Shown: positions 37,353 to 46,836 of the stretch, piece after piece
How positions within the stretch are numbered: the first letter of the stretch is position 1
How the letters are laid out: each line of letters starts with the position of its first letter
Assembly (NCBI RefSeq): GCF_002080455.1
Contig: NZ_CP020555.1
Span: forward strand, 806,001-870,000
DNA from: Streptomyces sp. Sge12
GTDB lineage: Bacteria; Actinomycetota; Actinomycetes; Streptomycetales; Streptomycetaceae
Length of the DNA: 64,000 nt
Reading direction: 5' to 3'
The notes under the pieces: generated by a model
The model's input: only the letters and a program-made list of their open reading frames with translations
Database searches by the model: none
What the model was told of the DNA's origin: nothing
Position numbers and translations under genes: made by a program

Positions 37353-38270
37353 ATGCGCGTGACACCTCCCGTATCGTCCTTAGGCAGCGACCAGGGCTCG
37401 GCCGCGGACGATCCCGTACGGCTCTACTACAGCCGCAAGACCAAGGAAATACTCCAGAAGTACGGCCCGGGGCCCCGCGTCCACTTCCACGTGGGGCTGT
37501 ATCCCGACGGGCCACCGGACACCACGGTCCCCCAACACACCCTCAAGCAGCGCCTGCTCGACGCACAGGAGCGGATAGTCGAGCACGCGGCCCGGTCCTG
37601 GGGCGCGTACGAGCAGCCTCCGCGGCGGCTGCTGGACATCGGCTGCGGCCTTGGCGGCACCTCGCTCTACTGGGCGCAGGAGCACGGGGCATCGGTCACC
37701 AGCCTCACTGTCGCCCGCGAACACGTGCCGATCGTGCGGCAGTTCGCCCGTCTCGCCGGGGTCGACGAACAGGTGGATCCGCGCCTGGCGGATGTGCACC
37801 AGCTCGACGAGACCCGGGCGTACGACGCCGTCTACGCCAACGAGAGCAGCGGGTACACCGACCGGACCCGCCTCTTCGAGGTCGTGGCCAAGGCACTGGT
37901 GCCTGGTGGGTGGTTCGGGATCCAGGAGCACTTCGTCGGCCCGTCCGACTGGCGCGAGTTCATCGACGGCTACTACAGAACCCGGCTCGGACGCCGCGGG
38001 GAGTACCTGGCCGCGGCCGAGGCGGCCGGCTTCGAACTGGTGCAGGACGAGGACGTGACGGACGCGGTGACGGAGTTCTGGGTGCAGTCCATGGCGTGGA
38101 ACACCGCCGAACTCGACCGGCTCCGAACGGGCGCCGGCGGTGCCCCCGGGGCGTGGACCGGCGAACGGCTCGAACAGTCGACGATCGCGCACAGCAGGTT
38201 CTTCCGCCTCTGGCGCGACCACGCGGTGCAGACCCGGCTGCTGCGCTTCCGGATGGGAGGCGGCAGATGA
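37353..38270 (+). CDS. SAM-dependent C-methyltransferase, probably acting on a prenyl diphosphate
   Basis: 305 aa from ATG 37353. SAM motif I is [10 protein letters not shown] (93-102), followed by [19 protein letters not shown] and [14 protein letters not shown]. The lead-in [22 protein letters not shown] and the C-terminal [10 protein letters not shown] resemble, from memory, geranyl/farnesyl diphosphate C-methyltransferases of the 2-methylisoborneol and sodorifen type. Its stop overlaps the start of a terpene synthase (ATGA), which is the main support for a prenyl diphosphate substrate. Expected product: a non-canonical C11 or C16 diphosphate. Confidence 0.8.
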   Translation: MRVTPPVSSLGSDQGSAADDPVRLYYSRKTKEILQKYGPGPRVHFHVGLYPDGPPDTTVPQHTLKQRLLDAQERIVEHAARSWGAYEQPPRRLLDIGCGLGGTSLYWAQEHGASVTSLTVAREHVPIVRQFARLAGVDEQVDPRLADVHQLDETRAYDAVYANESSGYTDRTRLFEVVAKALVPGGWFGIQEHFVGPSDWREFIDGYYRTRLGRRGEYLAAAEAAGFELVQDEDVTDAVTEFWVQSMAWNTAELDRLRTGAGGAPGAWTGERLEQSTIAHSRFFRLWRDHAVQTRLLRFRMGGGR

Positions 38271-39364
38271 CCGCGTCGCCGCGCCCCTCCCTCCTCGGTC
38301 CGCTCCTGCCGCCCTTCTACTGCCCCCTCCCCCGCGACCTCGTCCACCCCGAGGCGAAGCAGGTGGAGGCCCGGGCCGTCGAGTGGCTGGACGCCTTCGG
38401 CCTGTACCCCGATCCCGTCGAGCGCGCGTGGGGTCTGGCCACCCACAGCGCCGACTTCTCCTGTCGCATCGTCCCCGACGGGAACGTGGAGGCCGTCCTC
38501 CTGTTCACCCAGTGGAACTACTGGGCCAACGCCGTCGACGACTGGCAGGACTCCGGTTCCGAGGAGGTGGGAACGGCCGCCGTGATCGAGCACGGGGCAC
38601 GGCTGCTGCGGACCATCGAGGACCCGGGAGCGTCCGTACTGCCCGCGGGCACGATGACCGCGGCGCTGACGGACCTGGTGAGCCGTACGCACGCCATGCT
38701 CTCGCCCCACGAGCTCCGCAGGTTCGCCGAGGGGACACGGGACTGGCTGCTCGGTGCGGCCTGGCGGGCCGCCCGGGCCGAGGCCCGGACCATGCCGGGC
38801 CTGAACGACTTCGTCGCCATGGGGCCGCTCGCGAACGGTACGCGGTTCTCACTGACCTGGTCGGACGTCGCGCGCGGGGTCCGGCTGCCGGCGGACGTCC
38901 TGTACTCCCCCGCCCTGACGGCGCTGACGGACGCGGCCGGCTTCATCGTCAGCGCGGACAACGACCTGTTCTCCTACGACAAGGACGACCACCTGGAGCC
39001 GCGCGAGGTGAATCTCGTCAACGTCCTGGCCCATCAGGAGGACTGCTCACCGGCCGAGGCGGTGCCGCTCGCGGTGGCGCTGCGCGACCGGGTGATGGTC
39101 CTCTTCCTCCGGCTGCGGGCGCAGCTGGAGGACGGCGCCGACGAGGAACTGCACAGCCATCTGGCGGCGTTGGGGCACTACGTGGCCGGCTCCATCGGGT
39201 GGCAGACCCGCGCGCCCCGGTACGCCAGTCCGCGCAACCGGTACGAACTGCCGCGGGCGGACGCGGTGTTCGCGATCCGGTTCGCCGACGCGCCCAGCGT
39301 CACGGGAACCGGAGCGCCGGACCTGCCGGCGCTCGCGTCCTGGTGGCGGCTGGTCCGCGGCTGA
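38267..39364 (+). CDS. Class I terpene synthase coupled to a methyltransferase
   Basis: 365 aa; ATG 38267 sits in the ATGA overlap with GGGAGG at 38255-38260. The aspartate-rich motif is DDWQD (91-95), the NSE motif NDLFSYDKD (232-240) has Asp where Glu is usual, and [12 protein letters not shown] near the C-terminus supplies the conserved RY pair. Class I synthases ionise prenyl diphosphates with three Mg2+. It lacks the long Pro-rich N-terminus of 2-methylisoborneol synthase and no cyclic-nucleotide-binding partner gene is present, so a different methylated terpene is likely. Confidence 0.88.
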   Translation: MTASPRPSLLGPLLPPFYCPLPRDLVHPEAKQVEARAVEWLDAFGLYPDPVERAWGLATHSADFSCRIVPDGNVEAVLLFTQWNYWANAVDDWQDSGSEEVGTAAVIEHGARLLRTIEDPGASVLPAGTMTAALTDLVSRTHAMLSPHELRRFAEGTRDWLLGAAWRAARAEARTMPGLNDFVAMGPLANGTRFSLTWSDVARGVRLPADVLYSPALTALTDAAGFIVSADNDLFSYDKDDHLEPREVNLVNVLAHQEDCSPAEAVPLAVALRDRVMVLFLRLRAQLEDGADEELHSHLAALGHYVAGSIGWQTRAPRYASPRNRYELPRADAVFAIRFADAPSVTGTGAPDLPALASWWRLVRG

Positions 39365-39372
39365 ACGGCGCG

Positions 39373-39407
39373 CCGAAGGCCCCGGCCGGTGCGGCCGGGG
39401 CCTTCGG
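39373..39407 (+). terminator. Strong terminator after the terpene synthase
   Basis: A perfect 15-bp stem, CCGAAGGCCCCGGCC (39373-39387) with its complement at 39393-39407, and a 5-base loop, starting 9 bp after the stop. The right arm's last two bases start the tandem array. Confidence 0.9.
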
Positions 39408-39496
39408 TACGGGCCGTCGGTACGGGCCGTCGGTACAGGCCGTCGGTACAGGCCGTCGGTACAGGCCGTCGGTACAGGCCGTCGGTACGGGGCTTC
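39406..39496 (+). repeat. Seven tandem 13-bp repeats
   Basis: Units GGTACGGGCCGTC (two), GGTACAGGCCGTC (four) and a degenerate GGTACGGGGCTTC run head to tail from 39406 to 39496, between the terpene-synthase terminator and the P450 stop codon. No spacers separate them, so this is a slippage array and not a CRISPR. Copy number probably differs between strains. Confidence 0.92.
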
Positions 39497-39527
39497 GGTA
39501 TACGGGGCCCCTCGCCGCGGAGAGCCG

Positions 39528-40940
39528 TCAGGTGCGGCCGAGCAGGCGGCGCCACCAGCTGACGCCGCGCCGGCGGCGACCGCCGGCCGCCGGCCGCGCC
39601 GGTGGCGCCGGTGGCGCCGTCGGCTGCGGCGGGATCACCGCGTGCACGGGGTGCCCGGCCGGCTGCTCCGGTTCGAGCTGCGGGACCGGCGCCGAGCGCG
39701 GGGCGAACCGTACCGGCAGGGACAGCAGGTGGCGGGACATGAGGGTGCCGCGCCACCGGAGTTCGCTCGCGTCGACCGCCAGCTGGAGGTCGGGCAGCCG
39801 GTCCAGCAGGACCTCGATGCCGGTGTCGGCGATGGCGCGTCCGATGTCCTGGCCCGGGCACTCGTGCGGTCCGCTGCTGAAGGCGAGGTGGGAACGGTTT
39901 CCGTGGACGGAGACGTTGGGATCCGGGCGGATCTGCGGGTCGGCGTTCCCGGCGGCCAGGCCGAGCAGGATCATGTCGCCGGCCTTGACCGGCTGCCCGC
40001 CCAGCAGGGTGTCCCCGGTGGCCCAGCGTCCGATGATCGTGTTGATCGGCGGGTCGTCCCACAGGACCTGCTCCAGCGCGTCGGGCAGGGTCATGTGGCC
40101 GCCGGAGAGGCTCGCGCGAAAACGCGGGTCGGTCAGCACCGTCCGCAGGGTGTTGGCGATCAGGTTGGCGGTGGTCTCGTAGGCGGCGATCAGCACGACG
40201 CGCAGGTGCATGAGCACCTCGGTGTCCGTCAGGTTCGCGGGGTGCTCGATCAGCCAGGAGGCGAGGTCGCGGGCGGGTTCGACCTTGCGCTCCGCCACCA
40301 GGTTCTCCAGCGTGGTGGTGACGTAGCGGTCGCTCTGGAGGGCGGTCTCGGTCCCCTGGAGCATGTCGCGCGCCGCGTTGACGAGCAGCGGGCCGTGTTC
40401 GTCGGGCGCCCCGAGGAGTTGGGTCATCACCAGCATCGGGAGCTGGTCGGAGAAGGCGGACACCAGGTCGGCGTAGCCCTCGCCCGCGATCTGGTCGACG
40501 AGCTGGTTCGCGAAGCGCGTCACATAGCGCCGGATACCGCGCTTGTCGAAGCGCTCCAGGGACTCCACCACGGCCCCGCGCAGCCGCTCGTGGACGGGAC
40601 CGTCGGTGAAGTTGCACACCGGCACCCAGGACACCATGGGGCCGAGCGGGGTGTCGGCCGGTACGCGGCCCTCTCGCATGTCGCGCCATCCGCGGGGGTC
40701 GCGGGCGAAGCGCGAGGACGTGCGCGCCACGTCCAGGTTCTCCCGGTGGCCGAGGACCAGCCAGGCCGGGAGGTCGCCGCTCACCAGGACGGGGGCCACC
40801 GGGCCGTGTTCGGCCCGCAGCTTCTCGTACAGTGCGAGGGGATCGGCCTGGGCCTCCGCTCCGTGGAGCCGGTACAGACCCCCTGCGGTGGCCGCCGCGT
40901 GGGCGGGGCACCCGGGGGGTGGGGTGGGGGTGGTGCTCAC
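39528..40940 (-). CDS. Conservon-associated cytochrome P450, CYP157-like, lacking EXXR
   Basis: 470 aa from GTG 40940 (AGGAGG upstream, GTGA overlap with cvnD). The heme loop FSSGPHECPGQ has Cys361; the I helix shows AAYETT (252-257). The K-helix position normally holding ExxR reads EQVLW (290-294): the arginine is missing, a trait known for the CYP157 family of Streptomyces conservons. A Pro-rich, then basic C-terminal extension (about 430-470) is unusual. Its place at the end of a cvn operon suggests a link to CvnD GTPase signalling. Redox partner and substrate unknown. Confidence 0.92.
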   Translation of the reverse strand: MSTTPTPPPGCPAHAAATAGGLYRLHGAEAQADPLALYEKLRAEHGPVAPVLVSGDLPAWLVLGHRENLDVARTSSRFARDPRGWRDMREGRVPADTPLGPMVSWVPVCNFTDGPVHERLRGAVVESLERFDKRGIRRYVTRFANQLVDQIAGEGYADLVSAFSDQLPMLVMTQLLGAPDEHGPLLVNAARDMLQGTETALQSDRYVTTTLENLVAERKVEPARDLASWLIEHPANLTDTEVLMHLRVVLIAAYETTANLIANTLRTVLTDPRFRASLSGGHMTLPDALEQVLWDDPPINTIIGRWATGDTLLGGQPVKAGDMILLGLAAGNADPQIRPDPNVSVHGNRSHLAFSSGPHECPGQDIGRAIADTGIEVLLDRLPDLQLAVDASELRWRGTLMSRHLLSLPVRFAPRSAPVPQLEPEQPAGHPVHAVIPPQPTAPPAPPARPAAGGRRRRGVSWWRRLLGRT

Positions 40941-41557
40941 ATTGCCTCCTGGGTGGCTGCCTGGGAGTGCAGGTAGCGCATGAGGGTCAGCAGGACATCG
41001 CGGGACGAGTCCCGCCGTCTGGCATCGCAGACGAGGATCGGGACGGTGTCGGGCAGGTCGAGGGCCTCGCGCAGTTCCTCCAGCGGGTGGTCGGGCGCGC
41101 CGGGGAAGGAGTTGACGGCCACGACGAAGGGGACGCCGCGCTCCTCCAGCCGTCCGATCACGTCGAAGCTGATCTCCAGCCGGCGGGTGTCGAGGATGAC
41201 GACCGCGCCGAGGGCGCCCTCGAAGAGCCCCCGCCACAGGAACCAGAAGCGCTCCTGGCCGGGGGTGCCGAACAGGTACAGCACGAGTTCGTCATTGATG
41301 CTGATGCGGCCGAAGTCCATGGCCACGGTGGTGGTGATCTTGCGGGAGACGCCCCAGGTGTCGTCGACACCGACGCCTGCCCGGGTCATCGTCTCCTCGG
41401 TCGTCAGCGGCTTGATCTCGCTGACCGCACCGACCATCGTCGTCTTGCCCACGCCGAAGCCGCCGACGATGACGACTTTCACTGCGGCCGCGGCCGTCTC
41501 CGGGAGTATGTCCGCGGGGAGCGGCCCGACAGGCGCGTCAGAGCTTCTGGAGTCCAT
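40937..41557 (-). CDS. cvnD: Conservon GTPase CvnD
   Basis: 206 aa. Ras-like ATP/GTP-binding protein: P-loop GGFGVGKTT (32-40), switch-like TTTVAMDFGRI, G3-like LFGTPGQERF and AVNSFPG in place of NKxD. It overlaps cvnC by 20 bp and the P450 gene by 4 bp. In conservons CvnD is a small GTPase thought to act with CvnA-C at the membrane in a way likened to eukaryotic G-protein signalling. The conservon number cannot be given from sequence alone. Confidence 0.94.
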   Translation of the reverse strand: MDSRSSDAPVGPLPADILPETAAAAVKVVIVGGFGVGKTTMVGAVSEIKPLTTEETMTRAGVGVDDTWGVSRKITTTVAMDFGRISINDELVLYLFGTPGQERFWFLWRGLFEGALGAVVILDTRRLEISFDVIGRLEERGVPFVVAVNSFPGAPDHPLEELREALDLPDTVPILVCDARRRDSSRDVLLTLMRYLHSQAATQEAM

Positions 41558-41897
41558 CGATCACTGCCTCGATCAGAACAAGGTCGGGTAGCTGCGCGGC
41601 GGGAACGGGCGGGCGGACGCGCACGCGCTTGGCGGCCATCAGGTCTCCGACCAGCACGGTGACGACGCTCACGGGCAGGCCGACGTACGCGGCGATCTCG
41701 GCGACCGAGAGCGGCGCCTGGCACATCCGCAGGATGTCGGCCTGCTCGGGCTGCATCTCGGGCCGGGGAGGCCCTTTGGCCACCACTAAGGTCACAAGGT
41801 CCAGGTGGACGGCGGTGGAGGGTCCACTGCGTCCGCCGGTGATGACGTAGAGCCTTTCGGGACTGCTCTCCTCCCAGCTTGAGGGCGGCTCTTTCAC
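41538..41897 (-). CDS. cvnC: Conservon protein CvnC (DUF742)
   Basis: 119 aa from GTG 41897 in the GTGA overlap with cvnB. Family motif ERLYVITGGRSGPS, then LDLVTLVVA and an HTH-like segment PLSVAEIAAYVGLPVSVVTVLVGDL, ending with LIEAVIDGLQKL. DUF742 proteins are the third component of conservons and contact the GTPase and roadblock protein. Confidence 0.93.
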   Translation of the reverse strand: MKEPPSSWEESSPERLYVITGGRSGPSTAVHLDLVTLVVAKGPPRPEMQPEQADILRMCQAPLSVAEIAAYVGLPVSVVTVLVGDLMAAKRVRVRPPVPAAQLPDLVLIEAVIDGLQKL

Positions 41898-42301
41898 GCG
41901 GGCTGCCCGTCGTGCCGCGGCGGGCTGCTCAGGTGGTCCCCCATCCGGGACACCAGGGCGCGCATCTGCGCGCCCATCAGGCCCGCGTCGACACCCTCGT
42001 CGGCCAGCACCGCGAGGTAGGAGCCGTCTCCGGCGGCCATCAGGTAGAAGAACCCGCCGTCCATCTCGATCACGACCAGCCGCATCCTGCCCTGGGAGTT
42101 GGGCAGTTCCGCGGCCACCGCTCCGGCGAGGCTCTGCAGACCCGCGCACGCGGCCGCCAGGCGGTCGGCCGTGTCCGTCTCGGCCCCGTACTGCGCCACG
42201 CAGAGCCCGTCCGCGGACAGCACGATCACGTGCCGCGTCTGCGGGACTCCGGCAGCCAGGTCCTTGAGCATCCAGTCCATACTGCTTCGCTGAGTCATCA
42301 C
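41894..42301 (-). CDS. cvnB: Conservon roadblock/LC7 protein CvnB
   Basis: 135 aa from GTG 42301 (ATG 42298 also possible). MDWMLKDLAAGVPQTRHVIVLSADGLCVA and LPNSQGRMRLVVIEMDGGFFYLMAAGDGSYLAVLAD are typical roadblock/LC7 strands. It lies 3 nt after cvnA and overlaps cvnC by 4 bp. Roadblock proteins act as regulators of the MglA/CvnD-type GTPases. Confidence 0.94.
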   Translation of the reverse strand: MMTQRSSMDWMLKDLAAGVPQTRHVIVLSADGLCVAQYGAETDTADRLAAACAGLQSLAGAVAAELPNSQGRMRLVVIEMDGGFFYLMAAGDGSYLAVLADEGVDAGLMGAQMRALVSRMGDHLSSPPRHDGQPA

Positions 42302-42304
42302 TGC

Positions 42305-43837
42305 TTACGCCCCTTTGGTCGCTGAACCCGACGCGTCCTCGGCGCCCTGCGCGTCCTGGCCGGGCTCACCGGACAGTCCGCTGTGGAACGCCTCCAGCCA
42401 CATTCCGGGGCCGTTGTCGTCCGCCTGCTGCGGCCTCGCGGCCGGCCGGGTGTCGTAGGTGGTGACACGGTCCTTCCGGCGTCGCTGCGGCAGACCGGTC
42501 GCGGTACGGTCGGCGGTCGGCCCGCCGCTGACAGGCGCCGGCCCGGGCGCCGGAACGCGGGCCGGCCGCGGCGCGGACACGCCGGCCGACGGGTGGTGGG
42601 CGGGGTGCTCGCGCGGTGTGGCGGCCACGGCCCTGGGTCCCGAGGAGGAGCCGATGCCGTGGGCGAGGCCGGTGGCCGCGGAGGCCGTGGTGATCAGGTG
42701 CTGCGGCACGATGACCACGGCGCGGACGCCCCCGTACGCGGACGAGCGCAGGGAGACCTGGAAGCCGTACGCCTGCGCCAGCCGGCCCACCACCGCCAGG
42801 CCCAGCCGGGGCGTCTCGCCCAGGTCGTTGAGGTCGATGCCGGACTGCGCCTGTGCGAGCATCTTCTCGGCGCGTGCGCGCGCCTCCTCGCTCATGCTCA
42901 GGCCGCCGTCCTCGATCTCCACGGCGATGCCCGACTGCACCTCGACGGCGGTGAGGTGGACCCGGGTGTGCGGGGGCGAGTACCGGGTGGCGTTGTCCAG
43001 CAGCTCCGCGAGGGTGTGGATCAGTGGTTCCACGATCGGGCCGATGACGGCGACCTCGGTGACCGAGTGGAGTTCCACCCGCTGGTAGTCGATGATCCGC
43101 GACATCGCGCCGCGCATCACGCTGTAGAGCGTGACGGCCCTGCTCCACTGCCGGCCGGGGCGCGCGCCGCCGAGGACCGAGATGGAGTCGGCGAGCCTGC
43201 CGATCAGGGCGGTGCCGTGGTCGAGCCGCAGGAGGTCGCCGAAGACGTCCGGGTTGGTGCCGTGCCGGTCCTCCATCTCGCGCATCTCGTGGGCCTGCTG
43301 GTGGACGATCGCCTGCACGCGGCGGGCCACGTTCACGAAGGCCCGCTGGGCCGAGTCGCGAAGGCTCTCCTCGTTGTCGACCGCGTCGACGGAATGGGCC
43401 AGTACGGCTTGCAGGGCGGCTCTGAAGCGCGGGGTCAGGGCGGCGTCGTTGCCCCAGCGGTTCCCGCCTCCGCCGCGCCCGCCCAGGGACTTCAGCACCT
43501 CCTCGGGCAGCTCGCCCCTGCGCAGGCGGTCGATGGCCTCGGGCAGCACCACGGCGGACAGGCGGATCGCCTCGGCCTCCTGCCGGGACAGGGCGTGCCG
43601 CAGTGCCGCCACCTGGGCGCGCTCCGCGGTGAGCGAGCGGCCGCGCCGCAGGGCTTCGACGAACACCGCGGTGGTGCAGGCGGCGCCCACGGTGATCAGG
43701 GCGGTGCCGACCGGTTCCGAGGAGGTGAGGAGCGCCCCGACCAGACAGGCGGCGGCGACGGCGCCGAGCGTGGCGAGCACGGTACCTCTCCCCTCCTCCG
43801 AGCGGACCGACTCGGGAGGAATGTCTTTTTGCTCCAT
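42305..43837 (-). CDS. cvnA: Conservon sensor kinase-like protein CvnA
   Basis: 510 aa; ATG 43837 is chosen because GAGGACA lies 4-10 nt upstream and the next residues (MEQKDIPPES) precede the membrane helices (about 20-60). After a coiled-coil and dimerisation region (HGTALIGRLADSISVLGG), the HATPase_c domain shows ELLDNATRYSPP, EDGGLSM and LGLAVVGRLA. Residues about 390-510 are Pro/Ala-rich and disordered. CvnA resembles histidine kinases but has no response regulator partner; it is thought to hold the conservon complex at the membrane. Confidence 0.93.
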   Translation of the reverse strand: MEQKDIPPESVRSEEGRGTVLATLGAVAAACLVGALLTSSEPVGTALITVGAACTTAVFVEALRRGRSLTAERAQVAALRHALSRQEAEAIRLSAVVLPEAIDRLRRGELPEEVLKSLGGRGGGGNRWGNDAALTPRFRAALQAVLAHSVDAVDNEESLRDSAQRAFVNVARRVQAIVHQQAHEMREMEDRHGTNPDVFGDLLRLDHGTALIGRLADSISVLGGARPGRQWSRAVTLYSVMRGAMSRIIDYQRVELHSVTEVAVIGPIVEPLIHTLAELLDNATRYSPPHTRVHLTAVEVQSGIAVEIEDGGLSMSEEARARAEKMLAQAQSGIDLNDLGETPRLGLAVVGRLAQAYGFQVSLRSSAYGGVRAVVIVPQHLITTASAATGLAHGIGSSSGPRAVAATPREHPAHHPSAGVSAPRPARVPAPGPAPVSGGPTADRTATGLPQRRRKDRVTTYDTRPAARPQQADDNGPGMWLEAFHSGLSGEPGQDAQGAEDASGSATKGA

Positions 43838-44190
43838 CTGTGTCCTCGAATTATCGAAAAGGGCGACCTTTGGACCGGTGGGCGGGAGCATAACTACGCC
43901 CAACTGCCCGCACGGGCGCTTTCGTTGGAGTTCATCGGACCGAAGGAACAGTTATGCGCCATCACCGGGGGCGAATTCCGGCGATCCTGGGCGCGCGTCC
44001 GCGGCACGGGCCGACGTAAGCACAGGTGAACGGCTTGCCACCCGGTGCCGGGCGGAGAAACCCGTACGCGTGCCGGCGTCGCGGATGGCCGTATCGCGCC
44101 GTGCGGAAGTGGTGTCGCGGACGGAAATGCGCTAGGAGGCCGACGCCGGCGGCCGGCTCGTCTCCTGTCCGCGGCCCGCGCGGGCGCGGC
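43838..44190. other. 353-bp region upstream of the conservon
   Basis: Contains the conservon promoter on the minus strand. CATAACT near 43891 and AGTTATG near 43951 form a widely spaced inverted pair that might be operator half-sites. A 21-codon plus-strand frame at 43954-44019 behind AAGGAA is present but unsupported otherwise. No terminator or RNA gene seen. Confidence 0.4.
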
Positions 44191-44523
44191 TCACTGCGTC
44201 ACGCCGGGAGCCCGGTACTGGACCTGCTCGACCCTGCGCAGGGCGTCCAGCGTTTCGTCGACGGTCAGGAGAACGGTCGTCTCGAAGGAGCTGAGCGCGC
44301 CGCCCCCGCTGATCGCCAGCGCCACGGCCGCCATGGAGACGTTGTCCGGCGCCTCCCACAGGTTGTAGCCGTCGTGCGTGCCGAAGGCGTACCAGAAGCC
44401 GTGGAGCCGCCCGCCGACGGACTCGATGTACGCCTGGGCGGCCTTCGCGCGGTCCTCGGGGTGGCTGATGAGCCGGGCCCACGTCTGCGGCGTGTAGCTG
44501 AACCTGGACAGGTAGAGCGGCAT
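44191..44523 (-). CDS. GYD-domain protein
   Basis: 110 aa, ATG 44523 with GGAGAG 5 nt upstream. The conserved pattern MPLYLSRFSYTPQTWARLI, GGRLHGFWYAFGTHDGYNLWEAPD and AISGGGALSSFETTVLLT matches the GYD family (named for the Gly-Tyr-Asp in HDGYN), a small ferredoxin-like fold of unknown function. Monocistronic and divergent from recQ. Confidence 0.9.
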   Translation of the reverse strand: MPLYLSRFSYTPQTWARLISHPEDRAKAAQAYIESVGGRLHGFWYAFGTHDGYNLWEAPDNVSMAAVALAISGGGALSSFETTVLLTVDETLDALRRVEQVQYRAPGVTQ

Positions 44524-44728
44524 GGTCTCTCTCCCCACTTCTGCGCCGGCACCGCCGATGAGCAGGTGGCCGGGGTCAGGGATCGGTTTGCCGACGTGAC
44601 CATTGTCGCCCTGCACCGCGATGCCGCGCCCGGGCCGGCCCGTTCGGATCCTGCCGGGCCGCTGCCTCCGCGGTCCCGGTTCGGGTGGACCGGGACCGCG
44701 TGTCGGTGGGGGCCGATAGGCTTCACGG

Positions 44729-46744
44729 ATGGCACTTCCGGACACTTCCCCCGAGACCTCCGACGCTCTGCAGGTACTGCACCGCGTGTTCGGATACAGC
44801 TCCTTCCGCGGCGAGCAGGGGGAGATCATCGAGCAGGTCGTCGGCGGCGGCGACGCCCTCGTACTGATGCCGACCGGCGGCGGCAAGTCGCTCTGCTACC
44901 AGATCCCGGCGCTGGTCAGAGCGGGCACGGGCATCGTGATCTCCCCGCTGATCGCGCTGATGCAGGACCAGGTGAATGCGCTGACCGCCCTCGGGGTGCG
45001 GGCCGGATTCCTGAATTCGACGCAGGACCCGTACGAGCGGCAGGCCGTCGAGCAGGCGTTCCTCGCGGGTGAGCTGGACCTGCTCTACCTGGCCCCCGAG
45101 CGCCTGCGCAGCGAGAGCACCCAGCGGCTGCTCGACCGCGGCACCGTCTCCCTCTTCGCGATCGACGAGGCGCACTGCGTCGCCCAGTGGGGCCACGACT
45201 TCCGGCCCGACTACCTCGCGCTGTCGATGCTCCACGAGCGCTGGCCGAAGGTGCCGCGGATCGCGCTGACCGCGACGGCCACCGAGGCCACCCATGCCGA
45301 GATCGTGGCGAGGCTCGGCCTGGAGGACGCCCGGCACTTCGTCGCCAGCTTCGACCGGCCGAACATCCAGTACCGGATCGCCCCGAAGAACAACCCGCTC
45401 AAGCAGGTGCTGGAGCTGATCCGGACCGAGCACGCCGGTGACGCCGGAGTCGTCTACTGCCTCTCCCGGGCCTCGGTGGAGAAGACCGCGGCCTTCCTGG
45501 TGGAGCAGGGCATCGACGCCGTGGCGTACCACGCCGGCATGGACGCCCGGACGCGCGCGGCGAACCAGGCGCGTTTCCTGCGGGACGAGGGGGTCGTGGT
45601 GGTGGCCACGATCGCGTTCGGCATGGGCATCGACAAGCCGGACGTGCGGTTCGTGGCGCACCTCGACCTCCCGAAGTCGGTCGAGGGCTACTACCAGGAG
45701 ACCGGCCGGGCCGGGCGCGACGGCGAGCCGGCCACGGCGTGGCTGGCGTACGGCCTCCAGGACGTGGTGCAGCAGCGCAAGCTCATCGAGGGTTCCGAGG
45801 GCGACGAGACGCACCGCCGGTCCCTGGGCATGCACCTGGACGCCATGCTCGCGCTGTGCGAGACGGTCGACTGCCGCCGGGTGCGGCTGCTGGAGTACTT
45901 CGGGCAGTCGGGCGCCCCGTGCGGCAACTGCGACACGTGCCTGACGCCGGCCGAGTCCTGGGACGCGACGGTCGCCTCGCAGAAGCTGCTGTCGACCGTG
46001 TGGCGGCTCGCGAACGAACGGCGGCAGAAGTTCGGCGCCGGCCAGGTCATCGACATCCTCCAGGGCAAGAAGACGGCCAAGGTCATCCAGTTCGACCACG
46101 ACGCGCTCTCGGTGTTCGGTGTCGGGGCGGACCTGGGCACCGCGGAGTGGCGCGGCGTCGTACGCCAGCTGCTGGCCCAGCGGCTGCTGGCGGTGGAGGG
46201 CGACTACGGGACGCTGGTGCTGACCGAGGACAGCGGCGAGGTGCTGGGCGGGCGCCGCAGCGTCTCGATGCGGAAGGAGAAGGCGCCCGCGGGACCGGCC
46301 CACAAGGAGTCCGGATCGCGCTCGGGCAAGGGCGCCCGCGTGCCCGTCGACCTGCCGGCCGCCGCCGAACCGGTCTTCCTGGCCCTGCGCGCCTGGCGCG
46401 CCGAGACGGCGCGGGAGCAGGGCGTACCGGCGTACGTCGTCTTCCACGACGCGACGCTGCGGGAGATCGCGACGCAGCTGCCCACCACGACGGAGGAGCT
46501 GGGCACCATCGGCGGCGTCGGCGAGGCCAAGCTCGCGAAGTACGCCGAGGGCGTCCTCGCCACCCTGGCGGAGTGCGGTGCACCGGATTCGCCCCCTGCG
46601 GCCGCCACGCCCACGCCCACGCCCGCGGCCGGGTCCGGGTCCGGGCCCGTCACTGCGGCGCGCCCGGCGGCGCCGGACGCCGACGAGCCGCCGTTCGACC
46701 CGGACGAGATGGCTCCGCCGCCCTGGGACGACGACTGGCAGTAG
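44729..46744 (+). CDS. recQ: ATP-dependent DNA helicase RecQ
   Basis: 671 aa, ATG 44729. Helicase motifs are all visible: FRGEQGEII (motif 0), [12 protein letters not shown] (I), DEAHC (II), ALTATAT (III), STATE IV-VI ending in [12 protein letters not shown]; the Zn-binding cysteines ARLLEYFG-type region shows [11 protein letters not shown]; a winged helix and a C-terminal HRDC domain ([15 protein letters not shown]... [15 protein letters not shown]) follow. The last 60 residues are disordered and acidic. RecQ unwinds 3'-5' during recombination repair. Streptomyces often encode more than one. Confidence 0.95.
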   Translation: MALPDTSPETSDALQVLHRVFGYSSFRGEQGEIIEQVVGGGDALVLMPTGGGKSLCYQIPALVRAGTGIVISPLIALMQDQVNALTALGVRAGFLNSTQDPYERQAVEQAFLAGELDLLYLAPERLRSESTQRLLDRGTVSLFAIDEAHCVAQWGHDFRPDYLALSMLHERWPKVPRIALTATATEATHAEIVARLGLEDARHFVASFDRPNIQYRIAPKNNPLKQVLELIRTEHAGDAGVVYCLSRASVEKTAAFLVEQGIDAVAYHAGMDARTRAANQARFLRDEGVVVVATIAFGMGIDKPDVRFVAHLDLPKSVEGYYQETGRAGRDGEPATAWLAYGLQDVVQQRKLIEGSEGDETHRRSLGMHLDAMLALCETVDCRRVRLLEYFGQSGAPCGNCDTCLTPAESWDATVASQKLLSTVWRLANERRQKFGAGQVIDILQGKKTAKVIQFDHDALSVFGVGADLGTAEWRGVVRQLLAQRLLAVEGDYGTLVLTEDSGEVLGGRRSVSMRKEKAPAGPAHKESGSRSGKGARVPVDLPAAAEPVFLALRAWRAETAREQGVPAYVVFHDATLREIATQLPTTTEELGTIGGVGEAKLAKYAEGVLATLAECGAPDSPPAAATPTPTPAAGSGSGPVTAARPAAPDADEPPFDPDEMAPPPWDDDWQ

Positions 46745-46836
46745 CCGCTGCGGGCCGCTCCCCGTCCCCGAAGTTACCGAGGGGTAGCCACGGGGTCGGG
46801 TGGGACGGTAGCGTCGGCCACCTGGAGGGGAGAGCC

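Noticed and set aside
37353..39364. Standard 2-methylisoborneol operon
   Set aside because: The synthase is shorter without the Pro-rich extension, and no cyclic-nucleotide-binding gene is adjacent.
39406..39496. CRISPR array
   Set aside because: Units are 13 bp, contiguous, without spacers, and no cas genes occur.
43954..44019. 21-codon plus-strand ORF behind AAGGAA near the conservon
   Set aside because: Arg/His/Gly-rich, no family match and no neighbour logic; most likely chance.
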